33,482 bases of DNA from an uncultured Allomuricauda sp. (GTDB lineage: Bacteria; Bacteroidota; Bacteroidia; Flavobacteriales; Flavobacteriaceae), in assembly GCA_937899065.1 (NCBI GenBank), contig CALBPG010000034.1, positions 1 to 33,482 on the forward strand. Reading direction: 5' to 3'. The notes beneath the pieces are model-generated. The model was not told the DNA's origin. It saw nothing but the letters and a program-made list of their open reading frames with translations, and made no database searches. Made by a program: the position numbers and the translations under genes. Position 1 is the stretch's first letter. The number at the start of each line of letters is the position of its first letter. Shown piece by piece: positions 1 through 7,009 of the stretch.

Positions 1-86
1 AACGCTGCTTATGATCTCTGTTTATTTTAGTGAAATGTCCTTGACGTCTGTTTTTGTATTACGAGAACAAAATTCAGAAGCAGTGG

Positions 87-129
87 CTCGAAAGACTTAT
101 TCGAAAAGAAGAATGATTTGTTCGAAAAG
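87..129. repeat. short direct repeats TTCGAAAAG
   Basis: TTCGAAAAG occurs at 100-108 and again at 121-129, a 21-bp period, with a weaker copy CTCGAAAGA at 87-95. They lie just beyond the stop codon of the AraC gene. The spacing would suit a protein-binding array, but the neighbouring gene to the left is outside the window. Nothing else was recognised in 1-134. Confidence 0.3.
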
Positions 130-134
130 TGAAA

Positions 135-989
135 CTACTTGACCTGACTGGGCCGGTAGCCGAATTTTTTGGCAAAAGCGTTGGAGAACGAACTCAAACT
201 ATCATAGCCTACCTGCCAAGCGGCTTCTTGTACGGTCGCTTTTTTGGAATGGATTAGGCCGTGGGCTGTATCCAACCGTTCGTTTTGCAGGTACTTAAAA
301 ACGGGCACCCCAAAAACAGCTTTGAACTCCTTTTTTAGGGCTGTGGTGTTTAGGCCAATGTGTTTGGAAAGTTCAGAAAGGGAAGGAGGCGCATCAAGAT
401 TATCCAAGAGAAGCTGTTTGACCTCTTGTAGTTTTTCCCTTCTTTGGTTTCCGGTATCTGCAGTTTGTTGTTGGGCTAGTTGTCCAAAAAAGTGGGAAAG
501 CAATACCGTGATTTGGCTGCGGAAGAACATCATTTTGGTTTTTCCGCTATAGGTGTTGGTAAAAACCGAATCCACAATACGCTGCATTTCAGGCGTCATG
601 AAAAATCGGGGACCTTCTACATAATGGTCTCTGGGATTCACCAATTCCGCCATTAATTCAGAAAAGAGGTCTCCCTCTGCATTGGGTAAATGCTCGAGAT
701 TTCGCATAGCGGTGGCTACCACAATACATTGCAAATTACGGTCTGGAGAGACCGTGTGTTCAAATTCTACTTTTTCGTCAGCATAAAAGGCCAAGGTTAG
801 GCCTTTGGTATTTTGGTATACTTCAGACTTGCCGTCATATCGCATGGCCAATTGCACATTACCTGAACCATAGAACGCGACCGCAATAATGGGTTCATCA
901 AAAAAACAAGAATCTACTTCTACCACCTCGGATTCAGCCTCTTCGACCAAAACCACAAAGTCATTGATATGGATAAAATCACGTGTCAT
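135..989 (-). CDS. AraC family transcriptional regulator
   Basis: This 284-residue protein has a C-terminal AraC-type double helix-turn-helix (about residues 185-284). The typical first helix reads SLSELSKHIGLNTTALKKEF and the second half ends in the family pattern GYDSLSSFSNAFAKKFGYRPS. The N-terminal 180 residues are a soluble sensing domain with no recognised ligand pocket. It reads in the same direction as the DUF5777 gene upstream, whose stop lies 63 bp before this ATG, so it may be the last gene of that transcript or have its own promoter. An inverted repeat sits directly before its start. Family assignment is certain from the HTH; the ligand and target genes are unknown, though local control of the adjacent envelope genes is a reasonable inference. 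Confidence 0.9.
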   Translation of the reverse strand: MTRDFIHINDFVVLVEEAESEVVEVDSCFFDEPIIAVAFYGSGNVQLAMRYDGKSEVYQNTKGLTLAFYADEKVEFEHTVSPDRNLQCIVVATAMRNLEHLPNAEGDLFSELMAELVNPRDHYVEGPRFFMTPEMQRIVDSVFTNTYSGKTKMMFFRSQITVLLSHFFGQLAQQQTADTGNQRREKLQEVKQLLLDNLDAPPSLSELSKHIGLNTTALKKEFKAVFGVPVFKYLQNERLDTAHGLIHSKKATVQEAAWQVGYDSLSSFSNAFAKKFGYRPSQVK

Positions 990-995
990 TCTGTC

Positions 996-1028
996 CTTTG
1001 AAAGTACAAAATCATGGTCTTTTCAAAG
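996..1028. promoter_or_regulatory. inverted repeat before the AraC gene
   Basis: CTTTGAAA (996-1003) and TTTCAAAG (1021-1028) form perfect 8-bp arms around a 17-bp spacer. The repeat begins 7 bp upstream of the AraC ATG at 989. It could be an autoregulatory operator or part of a promoter. No good TAnnTTTG box was found. Confidence 0.35.
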
Positions 1029-1052
1029 AAATTTGGACGTGAAGTATTTGAT

Positions 1053-1970
1053 TTAGGGTTTTTTTTCTTGTTTTAGGCCTTTCAGCTTTCTTTTGAAGTG
1101 CATGATGTATGCCACATTAAACCCAAAATTCAAATTAGGATTTCTGAAGTTGAAGTTGTTTCGGGTTTGTGCAATAAAGGCAGGTTCGGCCATACCCAAC
1201 GCATTGGTCAATTGGAATTGCATCATCAAATCCCCAATTTCCCAGTTGACGCCAACCGCAAATGGGGAGTAGGTGTTGAAACTTTCAATAGGGTTGGCTA
1301 CTGCATAATATTCGCTCACGAAAGACATGTGGTTTCCAATTTTATAGCGTCCGCCGATACCTACGGCAAAGTGGTTTTGAGGGTCTTCTTCAGAGAATTC
1401 CAGTCCGCGATGAATAAAAGTAGGAGTGACTTGAAGCGAAAATTTACGAGAAAACTTTCGGGCAATCAGCAGTTGCGAAGCATATGACATGCGGTTGCCG
1501 AAATCATCTGCTATGGCATCATTCGCGATGCCCTCACTAAAATAGGTAGCATTCTGAAACAAGGTAATGCTCACAGGAGAACCTTTTCCTTCCAAACCTT
1601 GCTGTACCAGTTTGTATTTTGCGTAGCCATCGAAAAGTCCATCCCAGGTAGTTCCTCCAAATCCCATGGAAAACCTATCGGTAAATCCATATTCTAGGGC
1701 AATCCTAGTGCTCATCCTATCGGACAAAAAGCTTTGGGTTCGTTCTTCTGGGGTATTCCAAAAACGATTGGATACAAATAACTCCAACACGCCTTTTTTT
1801 CGGGTTTCAATGGAGTGTCCAAAAGTGATGCGTGTGGTTTTAAAGGTGGCCTCGGTGAATTGGGGCACCTTGTCTTGTTCTTCGTCCAGTATCTCCAACA
1901 GGTTTTGGGAAAAGCCAAAGCTTCCCGTCAAAACCAACATACCAATACAAAAAGCGCCTTTAACTGTCAT
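1053..1970 (-). CDS. DUF5777 family outer-membrane beta-barrel protein (copy 1)
   Basis: About 305 residues with a signal peptide (MTVKGAFCIGMLVLTGSFGF then SQ). Many alternating amphipathic strands follow, and the body is typical of DUF5777, a predicted outer-membrane barrel family of unknown function. The ATG at 1970 is preferred over an upstream TTG because it gives a clean signal peptide and an 11-bp overlap with the YceI stop, which suggests translational coupling. It is clearly homologous to the protein at 4721-5566: both begin the mature part with an acidic segment (LLEILDEEQ here, LLDELDAET there) and share a FGHSIETRKKGVLELFVSNRF-like early strand pair and a VTPTFIHR/VAPTFFHD strand. 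It is the third gene of the OB-YceI-DUF5777 set. What it transports or anchors is unknown. Confidence 0.85.
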   Translation of the reverse strand: MTVKGAFCIGMLVLTGSFGFSQNLLEILDEEQDKVPQFTEATFKTTRITFGHSIETRKKGVLELFVSNRFWNTPEERTQSFLSDRMSTRIALEYGFTDRFSMGFGGTTWDGLFDGYAKYKLVQQGLEGKGSPVSITLFQNATYFSEGIANDAIADDFGNRMSYASQLLIARKFSRKFSLQVTPTFIHRGLEFSEEDPQNHFAVGIGGRYKIGNHMSFVSEYYAVANPIESFNTYSPFAVGVNWEIGDLMMQFQLTNALGMAEPAFIAQTRNNFNFRNPNLNFGFNVAYIMHFKRKLKGLKQEKKP

Positions 1971-2505
1971 AGGGGTCGTATTCAAATCTGAAATCTACGG
2001 AAATGGTCTTGGCAATGTTCCCCGCCAACAAAGGCGGTATTTTGATGTCATAGTCCTTGACTACGGCTTCAAAGGTTCCGGTAAGGATGTACTTACCGTC
2101 AATTTTTTCAATTTTGGTCTTGATGTCCAAAGTTTTGGTTACGCCATGCATCGTAAAAGTTCCTTTTACGATTCGGGTATGGGGCTCAGATTGTGAGCTG
2201 TCAAAATCTGAGATTGTTCCTTCAAAGGTGGCCTTCGGATAAATATCTGATTCGATATAGCTCTCGTTGAAATGTTCACGCATGAGCGCTTTTTCAAAAA
2301 CGAAGGCATTCATCAAGATATTCACGGCAATTTCGCCGTTCGATAGGTCGATTATGCTAAGCACTTGATTGTTCTGTGCCTTTATGTTTTCTACCGAGGT
2401 ATAAGAGAAAAATGCAACGTTCCCTTGACGGGCTATGATTTTCTCTGTGTTTTGGGCATGGACACAAAAACTTACCAAAAAAAGTATGGGAATAAGTTTG
2501 TTCAT
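1960..2505 (-). CDS. YceI family periplasmic lipid-binding protein (copy 1)
   Basis: About 181 residues with an N-terminal signal peptide ending FCVHAQ. The body is a YceI-type lipocalin-like barrel: the family features YIESDIYPKATFEGTI and GTFTMHGVTKTLDIKTKI are visible near residues 85-125. Known YceI proteins bind polyisoprenoids or quinone-like lipids in the periplasm; that function is inferred here. The start at 2505 gives a proper signal peptide and an ATGA overlap with the upstream OB-fold gene (TGA 2504-2502); a longer reading frame to 2532 has no signal peptide. The gene overlaps the DUF5777 gene downstream. It is a paralogue of the YceI gene at 5973-6527. Confidence 0.88.
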   Translation of the reverse strand: MNKLIPILFLVSFCVHAQNTEKIIARQGNVAFFSYTSVENIKAQNNQVLSIIDLSNGEIAVNILMNAFVFEKALMREHFNESYIESDIYPKATFEGTISDFDSSQSEPHTRIVKGTFTMHGVTKTLDIKTKIEKIDGKYILTGTFEAVVKDYDIKIPPLLAGNIAKTISVDFRFEYDPYDS

Positions 2506-2939
2506 GGTTGGTGGGTGCGCGTCAGAACGCAATTTAAGAAAATGGCATCCTTTAAAAAACCTTTATAGATGCCTTTCAGCGTTATGGAATCTTTTTCGTG
2601 CAATTGCTTTAGGGTTTCGGTTTGTCCCGCCTTCATATCGCAAATGATATAGGACTTGACATCAGTTCCACCTTGTAAAATAAGGGTTTCTCTGCCGTTT
2701 AAGGTGTTGATTTCTTTGATAACACCATGGATTTCAACAACTTCTTCTGCATTCAAAACCGCTAATTGTGCAGTGGTGTCCTTTAACTGAGCGAGAAGGT
2801 TTTTAGCACTAATACTCATTTCAGGAGTCGCTTTGGACACATCCAAGGGTTTTTGAACATACCAAAACGCTATTGCAGAAAGCAGTAGCACAAGGGCAAT
2901 GCCAAAGATATATGTACTGGGTCTGGATGGTTTTTTCAC
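2502..2939 (-). CDS. membrane-anchored OB-fold (tRNA_anti-like) protein (copy 1)
   Basis: A 145-residue protein with one N-terminal membrane anchor (about residues 10-28, STYIFGIALVLLLSAIAF) and an OB-fold-like domain at about 65-140. The strand pattern EVVEIHGVIKEINTLNG...ITLKGIYKGFL...AIFLNCVL matches the tRNA_anti-like/OB families common in Bacteroidota envelope loci. Despite that family name, nothing here points to tRNA binding; the domain would face the periplasm. The start codon is GTG. The gene overlaps the YceI start as ATGA, so the two are translationally coupled. It is the counterpart of the gene at 5581-5976, where the gene order is reversed (YceI before OB). Function unknown. Confidence 0.75.
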   Translation of the reverse strand: MKKPSRPSTYIFGIALVLLLSAIAFWYVQKPLDVSKATPEMSISAKNLLAQLKDTTAQLAVLNAEEVVEIHGVIKEINTLNGRETLILQGGTDVKSYIICDMKAGQTETLKQLHEKDSITLKGIYKGFLKDAIFLNCVLTRTHQP

Positions 2940-2982
2940 GATTCGCTGAGCGGATGAGTTGATGTTTTTAAACTAGAAATGC

Positions 2983-3009
2983 ACCTAGGACCGTTTTTTG
3001 GCCCCAGGT
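2983..3009 (-). terminator. strong intra-operon hairpin
   Basis: On the minus strand a 10-bp stem, ACCTGGGGCC pairing with GGTCCTAGGT (two G-T pairs), closes a 7-base loop. It lies between the stop of the Yx(FWY)xxD lipoprotein gene and the start of OB-fold copy 1. No clean T-tract follows, so it may be a weak terminator, a processing site or an attenuator. It marks a boundary between the first gene and the three-gene set downstream. Confidence 0.45.
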
Positions 3010-3037
3010 ACAAAACTAACTAAACTAATCTCCTTTT

Positions 3038-4240
3038 TCAATCAACTATGCTTAGGGTTCCAGTCATTGAGCCATGGAACTCACAATTGTAAAATAAAGT
3101 ATCCGGAGCATCATTTGGTACGGTAAAGGTGATGGTTCCATCAGCAATACCATTGTCGGTCACGCCATCGTTGAAAGCGTTTCCGGTACCAGTTCCTTGA
3201 ATAGATTTAATGATGAACGGATGACCTGGAGCATCTACGTTGAATTCGTAGGTTTCCCCACGGGTCAAGGTAATGTCTGGATTAACCGCATCGGTCAAAC
3301 CATTACCGTTGAAAATGTAGGCAGATGCCCCTTGATTAGTTACGTTGAACACTATTGCGTCTTCGTCAGCAGTCGGAGCTACCTCAGTTTCTGTATTTAG
3401 GATTGGCCAAACACCGGCTTGTGGGAAACCAACACCAAAGTTGTCTCCACGTTGTTGGTCTTGTCCAAAGAAGTACAACGGCCATCCTTTGTAAGTGATT
3501 TGTTCTCTGTCAAAAACATCGATTACGGCAAAGTCATCAGGATTCAAGATGCTGGGCACGTTTTCCAAAACGGTTTGGAAGATGGGCCATACCCCATTGT
3601 TTCCAAAATCTTGAGCTGTGAAATTGTTGATGCCGTTGGTATCGTTGTCAAAACGATAAAGGGTGTTGCCAGCGGCATCGGTCAAATAGAATGTTTGTTC
3701 ATCTCCAGGAACATATGTGTCGGTAAGATTGGTCTCCACGCCATTGCTATCTCTACCCACCAATTGCGCTTGTGTTATCATAATGGTGTAATCTGGTTTG
3801 GCCACAAACCATACCCCTCCGGCACCATCTCCATTAATATCATTGGCGTTTGCATCATTTGCGAAGAGGTATAGTGGCCATCCTTTGTAGGTGGTTTGCA
3901 AGCTTCCATCGTCTCTGGTCGTTTCGCCAAAATCTGATGCGGCCAATCCTGCATCCAAAGTCAACTGGGCTTCGTGGAAGGCGGGCCATGTGGCAATACA
4001 ACCATCTATACAGTTCGAATCACCTTTGCTATCTGGCGCGAAGAAATACAAAGTGAATCCTTCAGAATTGGTCAAAACACTACCGAAATCGGCATCGTTT
4101 CGTAAACGAACGGCATTCTCCACTACAGGATTTGGGTCGTCGTTAACAGGGTCATCATTGCCCGCAGGTACTTCGGGGTCGTCACTGCTACACGCAAAAA
4201 GCGTTAAGATTGCTGAGGTAAGTAAAAAGAACTTTTTCAT
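3038..4240 (-). CDS. lipoprotein with Yx(FWY)xxD repeats and a cupredoxin-like C-terminus
   Basis: About 400 residues. Signal peptide MKKFFLLTSAILTLFAC with the lipobox Cys at 17, then a low-complexity Asp/Pro linker. Four copies of the Yx(FWY)xxD motif follow (YFFAPD, YLFAND, YRFDND, YFFGQD), the signature of the secreted-repeat lipoproteins of unknown function (PF03640/COG4315). Nearby are the GWPLYLF and GVWPI blocks usual for that family, and one CIDGC pair. The last roughly 100 residues look like a type-1 copper domain: GHPF supplies a His, and FYNCEFHGSMTG supplies a Cys-x2-His-x2-Met cluster. The ATG at 4240 is chosen because it begins the lipoprotein signal; an in-frame ATG at 4267 adds nine charged residues. 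An operator-like repeat pair lies 75 bp upstream. The likely role is a surface or periplasmic copper/redox protein; this is inferred. Confidence 0.8.
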   Translation of the reverse strand: MKKFFLLTSAILTLFACSSDDPEVPAGNDDPVNDDPNPVVENAVRLRNDADFGSVLTNSEGFTLYFFAPDSKGDSNCIDGCIATWPAFHEAQLTLDAGLAASDFGETTRDDGSLQTTYKGWPLYLFANDANANDINGDGAGGVWFVAKPDYTIMITQAQLVGRDSNGVETNLTDTYVPGDEQTFYLTDAAGNTLYRFDNDTNGINNFTAQDFGNNGVWPIFQTVLENVPSILNPDDFAVIDVFDREQITYKGWPLYFFGQDQQRGDNFGVGFPQAGVWPILNTETEVAPTADEDAIVFNVTNQGASAYIFNGNGLTDAVNPDITLTRGETYEFNVDAPGHPFIIKSIQGTGTGNAFNDGVTDNGIADGTITFTVPNDAPDTLFYNCEFHGSMTGTLSIVD

Positions 4241-4314
4241 TTTTTTAGATTTTTTAGATGTGATCAAAAGAATTATTATTTAAAGTGTAATGCATTATAA
4301 AGGTGTGCGAGGGG

Positions 4315-4355
4315 GAAAAATGCCCTGTAAAAGGGAATAATCCAGCTTCGAATTT
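4315..4355. promoter_or_regulatory. two-unit 20-bp operator array before the lipoprotein gene
   Basis: GAAAAATGCCCTGTAAAAGG starts at 4315 and GAATAATCCAGCTTCGAATT at 4335, exactly 20 bp apart. Both resemble the units found at 7030, 7050 and 7090 (for example GAAAAATCCGGCTTGAACGG). The pair lies between the HMA stop (4371) and the lipoprotein ATG (4240), 75 bp upstream of the latter. This is close to the distance of the other array from the cytochrome start. It suggests a second promoter under the same regulator. Confidence 0.6.
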
Positions 4356-4370
4356 TTGCTCGAAATCCCC

Positions 4371-4709
4371 TCACGCGATGTTTTTGTAATTGATTGGAAT
4401 GGTAGTTTCCAAGTAGGGGCATAGCGATTCCGTTTTCAACTGACCTTGTTTTGAACAGTTGCACATCGGTTTTACTTGATGCTCCTTTTTAATCCTGTCC
4501 CCTAAAGGAGGATATCCTAAATCCATCAGCATATTCAATGCTGAGGCGAGTTCATTGGCGCGAATGAAGTTGAATGTGACCAAGGTTTCATCCGGATAAG
4601 CCACCACATTCGAGATGTCTGGAATATGAGATAAGGCTTTCTTAATTTTCTGGGCACATGTACTACAAAAAGCGTTCTGTACCAAAAAGTTTGCAAATCC
4701 TGTTTTCAT
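4371..4709 (-). CDS. heavy-metal-associated (HMA) domain protein
   Basis: A 112-residue protein without signal peptide. Residues 5-70 form an HMA ferredoxin-like domain with the metal-binding pair FCSTCAQKIKKAL (Cys15, Cys18), followed by VVAYPDETLVTF and LMDLGYPP, which fit the beta-alpha-beta pattern of CopZ/MerP-like domains. The C-terminal tail adds three more Cys (CNC and LCPYL), unusual for a plain copper chaperone. It starts 11 bp after the DUF5777 copy 2 stop, so it is very probably co-transcribed with the cytochrome-YceI-OB-DUF5777 set. A cytosolic copper or other soft-metal binding role is inferred from the family; the metal is not known. Confidence 0.8.
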   Translation of the reverse strand: MKTGFANFLVQNAFCSTCAQKIKKALSHIPDISNVVAYPDETLVTFNFIRANELASALNMLMDLGYPPLGDRIKKEHQVKPMCNCSKQGQLKTESLCPYLETTIPINYKNIA

Positions 4710-4720
4710 GGTTAAGGTTT

Positions 4721-5566
4721 TTAGAATACACGTGATAAATTGAATCCGAAGAAAATGTCACCTTCACCCCAATCACCCGTAGCCTGCCCCAAAAAGAAAT
4801 TGGTGTTCATGGGTTGAGCATTGGTAAAGTGCAATTGGAATACGTGTCCTCCGGTTTCCAAATCAAATCCGATAGATAATGGATTCACGAACGGGGATTC
4901 CGCTGCTCGGTTCAGGTGTAAACCATAGTCCACGTTAAGGGACCATCTTTTGGTAAGCTTGCATCGCCCACCGAAGCCGACAGCATATTGTGAGTTCTCT
5001 TGGGTGTCAAGCGCAACCAAGTTGTCATGAAAAAAGGTTGGTGCTACTTGAAAGGACAAATTTTTGTTCAATTTGGTAGAGACCAAAGCTTGGGTGGAAT
5101 AGCTCAATCGATTTTCAAAGGACAAACCGGGTAAGGTCTGCTCATCCAAAGCGGTATTGAGCATCGCGCTGTTGAACAATACCAAAGTAAAGGGCAGCCC
5201 ATTGCGCTTTTGTCTCAGCAAACGAAGTTTTAAGGATGTCTCGTAGATTTTTTGGAAAGAACTTCTGGAGACTCCGATGTTGATACCATCTGAAATTCCG
5301 TAAATGAAATTCAAACGCGTGACCGCTTGGTCCAATCCAAAAAAGTCTTCAATTCCTGGTTTGATGGAACCAAACCGGTGTGACACTACAAAGTAGAGTT
5401 CTTGCTTCGAGACCATTTTGGTGGACTCAAAGTTTACGATTTTAAGTCCTTTGAATGCTGCTGTTTCAAACGACTCATCGGTAGTCTCGGCATCCAGCTC
5501 GTCTAAAAGATCTTCTTGTGCACCTAACAGTAGGGGCAAAAACAATAGAATTGTGAGTATTCTCAT
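4721..5566 (-). CDS. DUF5777 family outer-membrane beta-barrel protein (copy 2)
   Basis: About 281 residues starting MRILTILLFLPLLLGAQ, a clear signal peptide; an upstream extension in the same frame overlaps the OB-fold gene and lacks a signal, so the ATG at 5566 is used. The mature protein opens with the acidic DLLDELDAE block also seen in copy 1, then alternating strands (KQELYFVVSHRFG, SFQVAPTFFHDN, AVGFGGRCKLTKRWSLNVDY) typical of DUF5777 barrels. It follows OB-fold copy 2 by 14 bp and precedes the HMA gene by 11 bp. Paralogous to 1053-1970. A predicted outer-membrane protein of unknown cargo. Confidence 0.85.
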   Translation of the reverse strand: MRILTILLFLPLLLGAQEDLLDELDAETTDESFETAAFKGLKIVNFESTKMVSKQELYFVVSHRFGSIKPGIEDFFGLDQAVTRLNFIYGISDGINIGVSRSSFQKIYETSLKLRLLRQKRNGLPFTLVLFNSAMLNTALDEQTLPGLSFENRLSYSTQALVSTKLNKNLSFQVAPTFFHDNLVALDTQENSQYAVGFGGRCKLTKRWSLNVDYGLHLNRAAESPFVNPLSIGFDLETGGHVFQLHFTNAQPMNTNFFLGQATGDWGEGDIFFGFNLSRVF

Positions 5567-5580
5567 GGTTGTGTTGTTTT

Positions 5581-5976
5581 TTAGTATAAAATGATGGTGG
5601 CTTGGTCTACTTTCACGAGTTCCAAAAGCTCGTCGTATCCTACACACCTCCCTTTAATAGTGATTTCCATATCCTTACTTAAAGGAGCGTCAATATTTGA
5701 GGGTAGTAGATTTGCTTGAATGTGATTGTCCAAGACTATCCAACCGGAATCAAACTCGGTTACTTTTCCGGTGGTTTGCACGACTTGGTCGATGTAATCC
5801 AAACCTTGAGTATCCGCTTGAAAGGCTTCATTAAGACTTTCCGGTGGTAGCGTGAACGCTACTTCTTCTTCTAGAATATTTCGCTGCTCAGGAAACATAT
5901 ACTGATACCCGAAGTAGGCTAAAGCTCCAGCGATTATGGTCGTTGTTACAATGATGTAGGTGAATCTTGTTTTCAT
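5581..5976 (-). CDS. membrane-anchored OB-fold (tRNA_anti-like) protein (copy 2)
   Basis: A 131-residue protein with an N-terminal membrane helix (about residues 7-27, YIIVTTTIIAGALAYFGYQY) and a periplasmic OB-fold-like domain at about 60-131 (VVQTTGKVTEFDSGWIVLDN...ITIKGRCVGYDELLELVKVDQATI). The last strand with its Cys, GRCVGYD...KVDQATIIL, resembles the GIYKGFL...AIFLNCVL end of copy 1. The ATG overlaps the YceI stop as ATGA (5976-5973). The shared neighbours in both cassettes support one working unit of YceI, OB-fold and DUF5777 proteins. Function unknown. Confidence 0.75.
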   Translation of the reverse strand: MKTRFTYIIVTTTIIAGALAYFGYQYMFPEQRNILEEEVAFTLPPESLNEAFQADTQGLDYIDQVVQTTGKVTEFDSGWIVLDNHIQANLLPSNIDAPLSKDMEITIKGRCVGYDELLELVKVDQATIILY

Positions 5977-6527
5977 CGTTTTTGAAATTTAAAGTGAAGG
6001 GCAACCTGTACTTGTTTGGCAATTTTGTTGGCAACGATTTTGGGTATTTCGATATCAAAGTCCTCAGGAGCTACCACGAAGTTTCCGGGCATTTCGATGA
6101 TATCGCCAACTCGTTTAACGTCTAGTTCCGTGTTGACTTGTTTGCCTTTGCCATGGAGTTCTAAGGTTCCTGCAACAGGAACTTTAGTGGTTTCCTCGCT
6201 AAGACTTGAGACATCCAAGTCTTTTAGGTTTCCTTTAAAAGTTGCTTTGGGATAGGTTTCTGATTCAATGTAGTTTTCATTGAAATGTTCTTCCATTAAT
6301 GAGTTTTTGAATGTAAAACCTTTAACAAGAGCCAATGAGGCAATTTCAAGAGTACCACTATCAAAAATGGCCGTCACTGAGGAGTTGGTCGCCTTAACCT
6401 CTTCGAAGAGTTTTTCCGAAGCTTCAAAGGTTACCTGGCCGTTCTTATCAACATACTTGTCTTGTGCGCTCACGAAACTCTGTGCGAGCATTAGGGCCAA
6501 TACGAAAAAAGTGTTCTGGATTTTCAT
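5973..6527 (-). CDS. YceI family periplasmic lipid-binding protein (copy 2)
   Basis: 184 residues with signal peptide MKIQNTFFVLALMLAQSFVS/AQ. The YceI barrel shows FNENYIESETYPKATFKGNL, the same block as in copy 1 (HFNESYIESDIYPKATFEGT), and a GTLELHGKGKQVNTELDV strand pair. YceI proteins are small periplasmic carriers of long isoprenoid-type lipids. The gene follows the haem-c lipoprotein by 18 bp and overlaps the OB-fold gene as ATGA, so it belongs to the same transcript. Together with a cytochrome, a quinone-like ligand is an attractive but unproven idea. Confidence 0.88.
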   Translation of the reverse strand: MKIQNTFFVLALMLAQSFVSAQDKYVDKNGQVTFEASEKLFEEVKATNSSVTAIFDSGTLEIASLALVKGFTFKNSLMEEHFNENYIESETYPKATFKGNLKDLDVSSLSEETTKVPVAGTLELHGKGKQVNTELDVKRVGDIIEMPGNFVVAPEDFDIEIPKIVANKIAKQVQVALHFKFQKR

Positions 6528-6545
6528 GTTTATTTTGGATTAAGA

Positions 6546-6926
6546 TTATTCTTCTAGAGCGCCTTCATCAATCCACTGGTCGATGAGGTCAATGGTATTT
6601 TGTGGCATACGTCCGCTCGGAGGCATGGCACTTGATTCTCCGGTAAGTTTGACTATCGCTTCTAACAGTGAACCGTTATCAACGCGAACCCTCACTTGGT
6701 CATAATTTGCTAAAGGAAACGGGGCGCCGTTGCGTGGCGGGTCAGCATGGCATCCTACGCATTGACCATCAATAATAGCTTTGATACGCCCATTATAAGT
6801 AAGGGTAAAAGGTTCTGGGTCGGGGTCTGGATTAGCGATTTCAACGAGGTCGCTTTCACTGTCATTTGTGCATCCGGTTAAAACGGCGAGCAACATTAGA
6901 ATTAAAAACCAAGGCTTGTTTGTCAT
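6546..6926 (-). CDS. mono-haem cytochrome c-like lipoprotein
   Basis: 126 residues. A lipoprotein signal (LMLLAVLTGC, Cys19) is followed by an Asp/Pro-rich linker and a small c-type haem domain. The haem attachment motif is GQCVGCH (Cys56, Cys59, His60), and the probable axial Met is Met101 in SSAMPPSGRMP, the arrangement seen in small cytochromes with an MPPSG loop. It is the first gene of the minus-strand operon, with an array of operator-like repeats starting 84 bp upstream. It would sit on a membrane face in the periplasm or at the cell surface and carry electrons. The partner is not identifiable, but the cupredoxin-like lipoprotein from the neighbouring promoter is a candidate. Confidence 0.85.
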   Translation of the reverse strand: MTNKPWFLILMLLAVLTGCTNDSESDLVEIANPDPDPEPFTLTYNGRIKAIIDGQCVGCHADPPRNGAPFPLANYDQVRVRVDNGSLLEAIVKLTGESSAMPPSGRMPQNTIDLIDQWIDEGALEE

Positions 6927-7009
6927 TTTGTTTCGTTTTGAGTCAGGCTGTCCTGAGTTTTGTTGATTTTATTTGATGACAAAGCAAGGGCAGGATGGAG
7001 GGGTAGAAC

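Noticed and set aside
1666..2196. A 176-codon plus-strand frame spanning the DUF5777/YceI junction
   Set aside because: Runs across two real genes on the other strand and shows no family feature.
3419..3874. A 151-codon plus-strand frame opposite the Yx(FWY)xxD lipoprotein
   Set aside because: Complement of a well-supported gene with conserved motifs; no signal, motif or spacing supports it.
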